From Enoplolaimus lenunculus (Eukaryota > Nematoda > Enoplea > Enoplida > Thoracostomopsidae): a stretch of 64,000 bases of DNA. The stretch's first letter is position 1. Every line of letters starts with the position of its first letter. The notes beneath the pieces are model-generated. The model did no database searches. It saw only the letters and a program-made list of their open reading frames with translations, and was not told the origin of the DNA. The DNA is taken from positions 62,001-126,000 of the forward strand of contig JASANG010001679.1 of the NCBI GenBank assembly GCA_030248215.1. The letters run 5' to 3'. Shown here piece by piece: positions 40,398-51,358 of the stretch. A program made the translations under genes and the position numbers.

Positions 40398-42388
40398 ATG
40401 AAAATGGAGCGTACATTTTTAGCCATTAAACCTGACGGCGTTCAGCGTGGGATTGTTGGTAAAATCATAGATCGTTTTGAACAACGAGGGTACAAGCTTG
40501 TGGCAATGAAGTTTATGGTGCCTTCGGAAACACTGTTAAAGGTAAATAGCATACTTACATGAAGATATAAAAATACATGCTGTAAAAAAATTCAAGGAAT
40601 TTGGCTAACAGACATTACCCGAAGCGTTTTGTTTTCCACTAAAGGTATAGTTAGGTTGTCTCACATACATAGCTTACATAAACCAGTTGATTGTTAGCTC
40701 AATAACGTGTTCAAATTAAGGTCTAAATATACTTAGACCAAAAACTTTGTTTTAGGAACATTATGCCGATCTTGCTAGCAAACCGTTTTTCGCTGGGCTG
40801 GTCAAATACATGGCATCAGGTCCTGTAGTCGCCATGGTATGGGAGGTAAGGCGGCATCAGAGATATAGTCACCTTCACTAAAAATAACCACATCGAAACA
40901 TTCGCTTATATTCACTAAAATGAACACGCGATTTTGAGATAACCGTAAAACCGATTGACAATATGAATAGCAACGTGTTTGACCAATATTCTCAGTTAAT
41001 TTATGTTAAAATTTTACCTCATGGTTGTAGTATTTTTCAGGTATTGTATAGCTAAAGCCACCGCTTTTTCATGTGATAGCTATGAAACGAAGGCTTAATT
41101 TTTATAAAACACCGAAGAAACATAATTTTTCTTCTGTTTTCAAACTTTCTTAAAGTTTGATTTAATAAAATTAATATTTTCTACTACTAATAAGCAGCCG
41201 TAAAGTCACTGCGTTCATTTTTTGTGAAAATTTTGCTAAAGTTCGCTAAAAATGAGCAGTCCTTGCGTATCAGAATAGTACTCTGTACCTGTGATAATGA
41301 ACCCAAAGCTATTTCATGAAGCTATTAAAATTTTAGGCGCTTATTTAGTTACCTTCCCTCACATTAATTATATTTTGATAAATGGAAAAAGTTGCCGCCC
41401 TATGTTTTTTGAGTACGTTGTGTGGTGTGGGCGCTTTTTACTTCCCAATCAATAGGGTTGCTGTCAAATGAAACCGCCGCCTCCCTGCTAAGCGGTTTTA
41501 ACACTAGAGTGCCAAAAACATGGTATCAAAGGCACTTCATTAGAAATTTTAGCTGTACTCAAAATAAGCTGCTTAGTGTGCGGTTCAGGCGGGTCACAAC
41601 CCCTGATTAGAATTGAAAGTAAAAGAGTAGCGGAACCACACTACCCTATAAATGTGATGGTAACTTTTCGTGTGTGAACTAACCTGTACCGTAGGTTTTG
41701 CGCTTCAGAGCGTTTAAAATATGAGTGGTTGACTATTTAAAATATTATTACTATAAGCTCCAAAACTAAGTAATGGTCTGATGCGCAAATAGAAGTCGTC
41801 ATCGACTGGTTCATTTTTCGCGAAAATCTGTTTGTTTTTCCGAATGGCTTAACGAATTTTTTCATTTTCACCAACTGAGCAAATCAAACATGATAAAATC
41901 AGCTGGATATAATGTGCAACACAATTTTCTATTCGAAGTTTTTGCAAGTACAAGCGACACGGCCGCCTGATTGTATTTTAATGATTCTAATTTTTTGTGT
42001 GTGGAATAGTGCCTTGGTACATACACATTTACACGTCTAAAATATTAAGACTGCTCGAGTCAACGTTGCAGGACAAGTACATAGATTTTCAAAACCACTG
42101 AAGTTTGATTCAACTCACACCGACCAACCACAATGGCCAATCTGAGTTTGTATACAGCTTATTTTTAATAATTATAAACAACAGGGAAAGGATATGGTTC
42201 GTCAAGGACGACAGATGTTAGGCGAAACTAATCCACTCGCGTCACTTCCTGGTTCTATTCGTGGCGACTTTAGCATTGACATCGGCAGAAATATATGCCA
42301 CGGCAGCGATTCATTCGAAAGTGCCCAAAAAGAAATAGCATTGTGGTTCAAACCCGAAGAAGTTAGTTTTGCTTTGCAGCTGCAGTAG
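40398..42388 (+). CDS. NME2: Nucleoside diphosphate kinase (group I, NME1/2-like)
   Basis: Transfers the gamma-phosphate of NTPs to NDPs through a phospho-histidine intermediate; cytosolic hexamer in group I. Exons 40398-40541, 40756-40845 and 42185-42388 are all joined in phase 0 and give 145 residues, slightly short of the usual 152. Conserved segments are [15 protein letters not shown] (nucleotide-binding Lys), [39 protein letters not shown] and the active-site NICHGSDS with its catalytic His, followed by [15 protein letters not shown]. The familiar C-terminal NWIYE-type tail is absent; the protein ends VSFALQLQ. I chose the first ATG after the last upstream acceptor (exon from 40360). The frame is open upstream to that acceptor, so a 5' exon with an N-terminal extension is possible. 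Confidence 0.96.
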
Positions 42389-43284
42389 TTATATTTAGTA
42401 CGATATTACGCTTGCTTTCGAGCACACAAAAGCGTTTGCCAAGATAGTTCGTATTTATTGCTGTTAAAAAAGACGTCGTTTTTTCGGGGCTGGCCGTTGG
42501 TCACCCGTTTAAATTTATCAGTACGGCCGCTAAGTAGAAACCAGTGAAATGTGTTTTTAGTAGCACCTTTTTAATATTTCAATCTAGAATTGCTGCGACG
42601 TTTGTTATGCTAGTGCACAATGGGACAATATGTTATAATGTGATGCTAAACTGAGGTCACAGCTACGCCTTTTCATGACAGGATTTAGATAAGTTCACTG
42701 GAATAGAATATCACTGTTTGTATTTGCAACCGTAAACATCTTTTACAGGTAAAAATTGGATCAAGATCTGTGTCTACTGTTTAAGGTTGCGCACATTCAT
42801 TGGTTGTATGTATAGTGCTTTTCTGGTTGCAATACTGCGGGTATATATTTTGTACTCATTGTTTTAGGTAGTCAGTTATTCAAGAACGATTGACCAGTGG
42901 ATCTATGAGTAAAGAACGTACCATAACACATAATTTGTTTCTAACCAATGTTTTCCTAAGCCTAAGTCTCAGCGTAAGCATAACCCTATAACAAGCCAAG
43001 GCCTTAGCCTAAACAAAAAATCTAAACTAACGCGAGGTCTATTGGGAATCCCACTGAAAAATGGTTCGTCCTCGAGTTAACCTGGGCCAAAATTTGCACC
43101 AAGCAGAAATTTGCATTAGTATTTCATTTGATTTTCTTTCACAATACAATTTGGCACAGATATTTTAATTTTGGTCTTGGATCAGAAATTCGGGGTGCAT
43201 TGCATAGTATAGGCATTTATTTTGTTTTGTTCTGGTTGTTAATGTTTGCTTTATTATTAAAGCGATCGATGGAATGCAGTTGTC

Positions 43285-43385
43285 ATTACAGTCATCGAGT
43301 GATAGAGTGGTTAAGCACATTAGTATTGCCTTAAAGTATATCTTTTTACCGGTGTTCGAATGCCGCTCTTCGCATTTGCGGACTG
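43285..43385 (+). repeat. tRNA-like SINE head
   Basis: AGAGTGGTTAAGCAC resembles a Leu/Ser-type A-box and GGTGTTCGAATGCCG resembles a B-box, spaced about 50 bases apart. The arms do not pair into a full cloverleaf with a clear acceptor stem. A tRNA-derived SINE is therefore more likely than a working tRNA gene. Confidence 0.4.
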
Positions 43386-43531
43386 CGTTCAAAAGTTAAA
43401 TTAGTATAGGTTATTTGCGGCTTTGTTTTGCCCAGTTACCTCGTAAAACAGATGTACGTGCACGGTTATGAAATAACGGAAACGGATAGTGATCAAAATA
43501 AAGGAAAACGGATATTGAAGTATGTAAGTTT

Positions 43532-43658
43532 CGGCCCATGTAAAGATTAGAAATGAGCAAGCTTCAGTTTTAAACTAATTTTTGCTTGGCTTAGGCTTAG
43601 AAATATGCTTATTCTTACGCTGAGGTTTAGGAATATGCTTATACTACTGTTGCGGCCC
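43532..43658 (+). mobile_element. Short MITE with GGCCCATG termini
   Basis: GGCCCATGTAAAG at the left and GCGGCCCTACATGGGCC at the right form the inverted ends. The core repeats GCTTAGGCTTAGAAATATGC. The flanks (TAAGTTTC and ATAATCAC) do not match, so the duplication has decayed or the borders differ slightly. Confidence 0.5.
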
Positions 43659-44370
43659 TACATGGGCCATAATCACTATACCCCTAAATATTCATTGGGC
43701 TTTATCAAATTTAGCAAAAAATTTCGGATACAGCCGAACTTTTAAGATTTGAATGAAATTTTTATTTCTTTTCGAACAGTCGCAGCATATCTGTAATGAA
43801 AAATTGAGATGTATCCGTCATTGAAAACTAATTTTTAGTATAAAAATAGAATTCCTGATGTTTCTATAACAAACTGAACCGATTATTAACGGAAACTGAT
43901 ATCCGATTACACCCTGCTAAACAGCCTATCGCCGTCATATCTGCGTAGACTGGAATGAAATTAATGGCTAATGTACGTATGTAACAATCGAATTGAAACA
44001 TCTGAATGAAATATAAAATTTTCAAAATAAATTCAAAAATTAACACATTTTCCATTTCTAACTACATGATAAAAAACATTAATTATATTTATCGTTTGAA
44101 AATAGTAAAAGATCTATTTTCAATCGCCAGAAATAAATTAGATTTTAACACTTTAATTTTAAACACAAATTCAATTCCAGACTACGTAAGAATTAAATAA
44201 ATTCCATTCCAGACTACGGTGTAATTTATTAATTACAAATAATGCGTCAATAAGTCTGAATTTAATTTTAAGGACACGTGAATTGAATCTTGACATTAAA
44301 TTCAATTCCAACCTACATTATCCACAGATGAAATGTCTGAACGGCTAGAGATCAGCGCTGTAACACTAAG

Positions 44371-44690
44371 CCAGGATGCAACCGGAATTCCTGTTCCGGC
44401 CATTTTTGACCTTTCAGTTCAAGTAATGATGTTTACCGGAATTAACAAATTCCGGTATTAAAGTTTGGTCGGTGAAAATTAAAATATTTTACTACTTTGA
44501 CAATCGCCGAAAATATTAAACCATCGAAGGATTAAATTGCACTGTCGTGGATTATTAAAATCTAAGATACAGGAGAAAAGTGAATGCCTAACTCCAACTA
44601 AGGAGTATTACCAATAATATTGCAAAAAATCAAAATGAATTTTTCAGCGGCATGTTTTTTTCATTTTCCGGTTCCGTTTTCGGCAGTCAG
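44371..44690 (+). repeat. CCGGAA-family MITE lacking its right end
   Basis: It starts CAGGATGCAACCGGAATTCC and follows the long subfamily seen at 57633-58043, including TTCAGTTC-type words and the internal AATATTAAACCATCG stretch. It ends after TTTTCCGGTTCCG without the terminal TTGCACCCTG. Confidence 0.5.
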
Positions 44691-44741
44691 AATATTGAAC
44701 TAAATTCTTGACGATTTTTGTGAGTAGATTTGGTTTTCAGA

Positions 44742-44906
44742 TGACGCTATACTTTTGATGGCGTCCGGCGCTGTCCGTGACCGTACGGCACTGTACCGCA
44801 AAGCACATGAATTTCTATATGGCATCGCATAACAATTCATAAACAAAATTTTTTAACTTGCAGTCCGTACGGCGTCGGACGTTGCAGCACGACAAGTATA
44901 GCGCCA
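44742..44906 (+). mobile_element. Small TIR element rich in CCGTACGG words
   Basis: TGACGCTATACTTTTGATGG at the left faces CGACAAGTATAGCGCCA at the right. Next to each end lie GTCCGGCGCTGTCCGTGACC and GTCCGTACGGCGTCGGACG. The flanks show no clear duplication. The minisatellite at 45961-46290 is built from related words. Confidence 0.45.
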
Positions 44907-45960
44907 CCTATTGCAAAGTTAAATTTTTTTTATCGTTTGTAAAATTTATGTGCTCACTGTTAGTATGTATGTTAATACCTTATAGTGGTTCTGTATACAC
45001 AACAAACAGCTTCATTCGTTTGATGGACAAAGAGCTTCTTAAGAGCCTTGGTTTTTATTTTTATTCAAAAGGAATTCACAAATTAATAGCAAATTACGTG
45101 CGCTAAACCAGTCATCCAACGCAAAAAATGACGCAATTAAACTCAGCGCGTCGCTTTAACACAGTAATATATGCATAAAAAATTTACAAATTTCTGAACT
45201 AAAATGTAATTGAAATCATCAGGGGAGGTTATGAGGACCCAAATAGGCACTAATTTGGACCAATATTACTTTTAGCAGTGTAACCAAAACAATCCTAAGT
45301 TTAAGCCTTCTTAGCGTAATAAACATAGGTCTAAAACAGAGCTTAAGCGTAAGCCAAGCAAAAAATTAGTCCAAAATTTAAACCTTGCACTTTGGGACAA
45401 ACCTGCACGTGAGTTATTCTGGCTCCTGCATTATATTAAGAGGCACGATTCGTCTACAAGCAGAGTCACACCAAAGTTAAAACACCTAAACTGATACTCT
45501 GTAACACATCAAAATTATTCAGTGACCTATGTATTTACTTAACTTCAGTACGCTTTTAAAAACGGTAAATTAGCTAAGTAAATGCTTAGCACATACTTAA
45601 GTATGAAGTTGTACTTAAGTAGGTGTTCAGAAACCCAACCAATGTCTGTAAAAATTTTATCTTATCTGGAAATGCGTAATTGTCATTAAGCTACTTTTTT
45701 CGCGAAACCCTTCCTATGATACACATGAGATCCTTGTACCGTTAAAAATTTTAAATTGAACTTCAATTTTGGCACGATTATAAGGTCAAAGCAATAAAAT
45801 AAATCGTACCGTTGACCAGGGTGCAACCGGATGTGTAGCTCCAGCTCTGGCGAAAAATCGACCTTCAGGTAATTTTTGCCGGAGCTTCTGGCGTTTCGGT
45901 AGTAAAATTTTGCAGTCTTACAAAATTGGTAATTTATTTTAATGCCGTCCGCGCCGACAG

Positions 45961-46290
45961 TCACCGTTCGTCACCCGTACAGTGCCGTCCGTCACCCGTT
46001 CAGTGCCGTCCGTCACCCGTAGGGCGCCGTCCGTCACCCGTAGGGCGCCGTCCGTCACCCGTAGGGCGCCGTCCGTCACCCGTAGGGCGCCGTCCGTCAC
46101 CCGTAGGGCGCCGTCCGTCACCCGTAGGGCGCCGTCCGTCACCCGTAGGGCGCCGTCCGTCACCCGTAGGGCGCCGTCCGTCACCAGTAGGGCGCCGTCC
46201 GTCACCCGTACGGGCGCCGCCCGTCACCCGTACGGCACTGTCCATCACCCGTAAAGTGCCGTTCGTCACCGTGCGGTATCGTACATGAAT
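45961..46290. repeat. 21-bp GC-rich minisatellite
   Basis: The 21-base unit AGGGCGCCGTCCGTCACCCG plus T repeats about nine times almost without change from 46021 to 46209, with worn units on both sides. The period is a multiple of three, so several frames stay open on both strands. None of them looks like a gene. Downstream, GGCACCGTACGACAATTATA and GCGCAACC resemble the end of the TIR element at 44742-44906, so the array may have expanded inside a copy of it. Confidence 0.9.
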
Positions 46291-46799
46291 TAATCACGTA
46301 CGATATCTTATTTTGACGCATGGCACCGTACGACAATTATAGCGCAACCCTCAAAACAAAAGTCTGACAACACTTCCCATATTTGCTGAAATTAGAAAAT
46401 TAAACGCCATCACGTTTGGTTTTACCCTCGTATTTGTATTTCAAACTCTTGTTTCATTCCTCTGGATTATCGAGAAAAGTATTGTTTGCAGGGTTCCAAC
46501 GGAATTCCGATACCTGCTAATATTCTGATAAAATTTAGGCTCCAATTACGATTCCGACTGACTGCTATTCAGATGCTGGAATGCTGATTTTGCGGTTGTG
46601 AGTTTTAAAGGCAAATCACCTGATGCTGTGACAATTGTCAAGGCTCCATTAATATCTTATGTTTTACAACGTTTAAAATTGTACTTCCGATTGGAACCCT
46701 GATCGTTTGTATACCTTTGTTGCTATTAGCACATTAATTTCTGCGTGCCAGAATTTTCATAAAAGTATATATATTTAAAAACCGTATAATTGTGATTAA

Positions 46800-49222
46800 A
46801 TGGCTTCACTGACTCGTCTCGGACGTTTACACACGAAAACATCGTGTTTATTTTTGTGTGACATGCAAGAAGGATTTCGAAAACTAACAGCTCATTTCTT
46901 GCCGGTGGTACAAACCAGTGCTCGATTATTAGACGCTGCGCGTGTCCTTGAAATACCTGTGGTCGCAACCGAACAGTATCCCAAAGGTCTTGGCCCAAGT
47001 GCACCTGAACTGGGACTCGAGAAGCATCAAGTCGAAATATTCCAGAAAACGTGTTTTACAATGGTTTCGAACGATGTTGAAAGTACGTTAGTTTTGGGAT
47101 TTTTTAGTCGCTTATACACTGCCTTATTCTGTTCCTGTGTATATAAGCATAAGCTTAATCTTAAGCATAACTTATGCTAAACGTTAAAATGTTTTAAAAC
47201 TATGGAAAGAACCAATATTCGCTTTACAGTTGCACTGTACCTCGGTATGATAGGGTAATTGACATTTATGGATTTAAATCAGGCTTTTCAGACTCTATTC
47301 GTTTAGAAATTCTATTCAGGTATACAACGTACTCGTACTGATTTTGGGACTCAAAATAAGGACCCCTCGTGTTCGGTTGATCACGCAGCATGTGGTGTGT
47401 AATTGTTTTGATTTGTTGTAGACTATGTCAAGCAACAAACTCCAAATTTAAAATCGATAATTTTGTGCGGAATTGAAAGTCATGCGTGCATATTTCAAAC
47501 GTCGCTGGATTTAGTAGAGAAAGGATACGACGTTCACCTGGTTGTTGACGCTATTTCTTCGCGGTAAGTAGGTGTCGACGATTGGATTTTTTCAGTAAAC
47601 ATCACGGAATGTAGACATACATCCGCTCGGCCTGTAAATACGGTGGCGGAGCAAAGGAGCACTGGTCCACCAACGAACCTCGTTCTCGTTTCTCCCTGTT
47701 CGAGAAATTTGTTGACTGCATTAAACGAATTCTTTATAAGAGACCTGTCGTGTCCCTTCTGTGAATCTGAACTACGTCCGCTGCAAAAAATGGTAAGTCA
47801 AATTGACTCTCTCCGAAATAGACTTTTCGAGACTACCCAAACTGAGTCAAATTCGACTCTGTCAAAGTCAAATTCGATCGCTGAGCGACTCGGGTAAGTC
47901 GAATTTGACTATGGACGTGTCGAATTTGACTCAGTTTGTGTAGTCTGGAAAAGCCTATTTCGGAGAGAGTCAATTTGACTCCCATTTTTTGCAGTATAGG
48001 TACCCCTGTACTAGAGGTAACATAGACCCAGAGGAAGTATCTTGCCCACAGATAGAGTTTGCCCATAAATGGTCGGATGTTAAAGGTGGTGCAGATTTTA
48101 GCTTCACATAACATCCCGTAATCATTCCACATTGATAATTGAATTATCAAAAATTTGATTTTTTAGGTTACAAGGTCCTTTTTCGGACCGAAAATTTTTC
48201 TCAAAAAGTTAAACAAATTATATGTCATTTGGCGCAAATTGCAGAGTTGAATCAATTGCTGCTAAAGTTTATGAGATCAGCAGTTGGTTCAAGAGTTATG
48301 ATCCAATAATTAATTTGGCGCCATCCCAAATCCGAGGTATCGCGCCAAATCAGGTGCTATTCTGCCATAATTCGTGAAATTTAACCCTATTCAACCCAGC
48401 TCTGTATAAGCTGATTCGAATGATATATAAATCGCTTGCCTTTCGGAAACGAAAAATCGATTGTTAAAATTCAAATTTCAATGTGAATGATCAAGGGCGG
48501 CCATGAGAAGCTCAAATATGCAAAAGATTTAAAAATCCGACCAACAGACCCAATTTTTAACCCCATAGCACGTCGAGCTGGTCACGGGCCTGGTGGTTGT
48601 GGGCCGACTTGCGCTGTTTGCTTATAGCGTTCAGAAACTTACAACGACTTTGCTTACTGACTTGACCCGAACAAGAGGGGGGAAGTAATAAGAGGGGGAG
48701 GGTCCCCATTTTGGGTCAGAATCAATAGGAGTCCGTATCCCTAATAAGAGTCCGTAAGCGGATAGAGTCCCTAAACCCTAATTAGAGTCCATAAATGTCA
48801 ATTAACCCTAATTGCAGCACATAAATGACTCCAAGACCAAATAATTTGAGTTCGAAACTTTAAAGCCTTTTGAAAGTACATTCCTAAGTATATATTTTTA
48901 TTATCGCTCAAACTATTGAAACAAGACAAATCAGTCCCCCCTCTTAATATTCCGGTCAATACAGTAAGGCAAGTGCAAAATTTGTGATTTTTTTAAATCA
49001 GACAATAATCTGTCCCTACTCACTGTTGTTTTCAGAAGCATGGTCGATCGTATGTTTGCTCTTCGGCGTCTAGAACGCATAGGAGCGTTTTTAACCACCA
49101 GTGAAGGTGTTATACTTCAGTTGGTTACCGATTCAAAACATCCACAGTTCAAAGCGATACAGCGTTTGATAAAAACGCCATCGCCTGATTCTGAGTTATT
49201 GCAGTGTATGCCGAAGTTGTGA
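46800..49222 (+). CDS. ISOC2: Isochorismatase domain-containing protein (ISOC2-like)
   Basis: Cysteine-hydrolase fold of the isochorismatase family; the substrate of animal ISOC proteins is not established. Exons 46800-47082, 47422-47563 and 49036-49222 join in matching phases to give 203 residues plus stop (human ISOC2 about 205). Visible segments are [11 protein letters not shown] with the family Asp, [38 protein letters not shown] with the nucleophile-position Cys, [16 protein letters not shown], and [15 protein letters not shown] with [12 protein letters not shown] near the end. The start ATG is followed by a short basic N-terminus that could be a targeting region, as in ISOC2. Intron 2 carries the fold-back element at 47781-47994 and a dispersed repeat at 48665-48860. 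The gene looks intact. Confidence 0.95.
47781..47994. mobile_element. Fold-back MITE in ISOC2 intron 2
   Basis: The left arm CTGCAAAAAATGGTAAGTCA, continuing through TTGACTCTCTCCGAAATAG, is the inverse of the right arm ending in GACTCCCATTTTTTGCAG. About 80 bases pair on each side with a few mismatches. The arms contain repeated GTCAAATT(C/G)GACTC words. A target duplication was not identified. Confidence 0.65.
48665..48860 (+). repeat. Dispersed repeat with GAGTCCATAAATGTCAATTA motif
   Basis: AGTAATAAGAGGGGGAGGGT and GAGTCCATAAATGTCAATTA match 25860-26060 and the inverted copy at 51510-51680. It is in ISOC2 intron 2, and no boundaries could be assigned. Confidence 0.5.
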
Positions 49223-51007
49223 AGTCGCCATTTTATAAAAGTTGATTTTTTTATTTATTCTCAATATTTTATTGATATTTCGGCCGATGTTACTTTAGGG
49301 CGGTCCCGATTTTTCGCACGAATGCAATAGAGTAGGATGGAATTTTAGACTGTTTTGCTTAGGCATAGATCTAGAATTAATACTCATTTTTACGCCTAGG
49401 CTTAGGAATATGCTTAATCCAGAGTTACGGCCCTAAATGTAGGTATATACATTACATTTAGCCGAAACTTCAATGTGATTTTCATATATTTGTTTATTAA
49501 AACTGGGTCATCGTTCATTGGGTTACCGACACAATCTAGTCTTCGTTGCAAAACTATAGTTTGTTATCGAAAAATTCATTTTTTATCTTTCTGGTTTCTT
49601 TTTGGCGTTGCGGGTAGAACCTAGATCCCAGTTTTGGAAGTGTATAAGTTGAACAAAGCTGTACCTAAATAAATGGTTAAACCGGATGTAAGTGAACGAA
49701 CGGATATACCGCTTTGGTTTGATATCTGGCAAAAAACCGATATTCGTATCCGGTACAAACCTAATACCAGAGATTTACAATTTAGGTTGTGATGATTTCA
49801 AATATATATCAGTAGACTGCGTATTGAATGAGAATAAGATATTTTGCTGTGATTGTGCTGTTTCAATTTAAGTCTGAAGAGAATTTATAGATGAAATATC
49901 TATTACGAAAGAGTTTCAAATTTTCACCGGTGTGAAATGTAGAGTGTACTAAATAAATAAAACACGCTAATTTTCAGAGTATATTTGAGTTATCAAAACG
50001 TGGACGGATTCGAATCCTTAAATATCGTTTGCAGGAAAAAGTGAGAATCTCGGATATCCGGCAAACATTCGCTTCCGGCAAAAATCATCCGGTTTCGAGA
50101 AATTTATATGCGGTCGCCTTCTACCAGAAACGGAGGTCAGTTTCCATGCCGGAGGAACAGTTCCACTTGCATACTGACATATATACATACCTCTCTCGAA
50201 AGACTGAATAGTAAACCTTTTATCCAGGATACAACCGCACACAACAAAAAGCATTTTTGAATTGATTCAGAAATGTATTTTCTGTGGCATATCTGACATG
50301 TTTTTCTGAAATTTAAGACAATAATTTTTCAAAAGGTAACTGGAAAACGTTTATTTTCTGACTTTATTTCAAAACTTTTGTGAATTTTTGCTGTTATAAC
50401 AGAAATACTTTTCAAGTGCAACTTGCTAATTATATTTCTTAAACGTAAGATATTTTTTCTTAAATATTAGAAATATTATTTTGAGTGCAGAGGTGAAAAA
50501 TGCCGGAGCCGGAGGTCACCGAAACTTGCCGGAGCCGGAGGTGAGGCGAAATTAAAGTTGTAAAAATGATGGTTAATTTAGTTAATTTTTGCCAATTGCT
50601 GCAATATGTTGTTAAGTTGTTTGGTTTTTTACGTTAATTTTCTGCGAAATTTTCCTAAAAATTGTGACAAAAGTAAACGAAAAGTCTAAAGCTTAAGCTT
50701 ACTCTTTTGCTGTACCGCAGAAAAACATTCCGCCCCTGATCTTAACATGGGGCAATTATTTTGGGTCCCGAGGGGGATTTTTAGATCTTAATTTTTTTTG
50801 GGTCCGGAGGGGGATTTTTAGATGTTAAAAATCGAATTTTTCAAAAATTCAAATTTTGGCGCTTGACGATCAGCGAGTCATGAGAAGCTGAAATATGCAA
50901 ATATTTTCAAAACCTAACTTACCATTTTTGGGCAAAAAACTTGTAGTGACCTGAATAAGTTAGGCGCGGACTGATTTATTTCGCCTCTACAGAGGGTACC
51001 CTCCCTG

Positions 51008-51358
51008 CAGGGTGCAACCGGAATTCCGGTAGGGAAATCCGGTATTTTTCGCTATCAGGTTCCTGTAAGAAATCCGGTGAACTTTCCGGTATTTGCGGTA
51101 TTGAATATTTTTTCTCATTCGAAAATTGAAGAAAAATTGGCGTATTTCTAACTTATTTATCTACAATTGTTCGAGCGTCTATTGCCAAAATTTTCAGTTT
51201 GTGCCATACTTATATGTTTCCACCTAATGCAATTTTGACATTCTAAATGGTGTTTAAAGCATTAAAAGCGATAAAATAGCGCTTAAAATGAATATTGCGG
51301 TAAAACAAATATTTCTTATTTTCCGGTTCCGGTATTTTATAATTCCGGTTGCACCCTG
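51008..51358 (+). mobile_element. hAT-like MITE, CCGGAA family, with perfect 8-bp TSD
   Basis: The termini are CAGGGTGCAACCGGAATTCC and ATAATTCCGGTTGCACCCTG. The 8-mer CCTCCCTG is identical at 51000-51007 and 51359-51366. The interior differs from the 21161 and 35752 copies and matches the half copy at 25178, so it defines a second subfamily. Confidence 0.85.

Larger units (their letters stand above)
42389..44741. other. Interval after NDPK; no further gene seen
   Basis: This interval holds the NDPK 3' UTR (no clear AATAAA near the stop) and repeats. They include a tRNA-like SINE at 43285-43385, a GGCCCATG MITE at 43532-43658, a CCGGATAT remnant at about 43680-43915 and three AATTCAATTCCA-type near-repeats at 44168-44310. 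Confidence 0.45.

Noticed and set aside
43285-43385. Functional tRNA gene
   Set aside because: A- and B-box-like words are present, but no acceptor stem or anticodon arm pairs convincingly. It is listed as a SINE-like repeat instead.
45686-45964. Minus-strand 92-residue ORF near the CCGGAA-family sequence at 45818
   Set aside because: Much of it is the translation of a worn MITE end (GGGTGCAACCGG); it has no recognisable domain.
45926-46288. Overlapping 88-120-residue repeat proteins on both strands
   Set aside because: They are open only because the 21-bp minisatellite period is a multiple of three. Several frames are equally open, and nothing marks one as coding.
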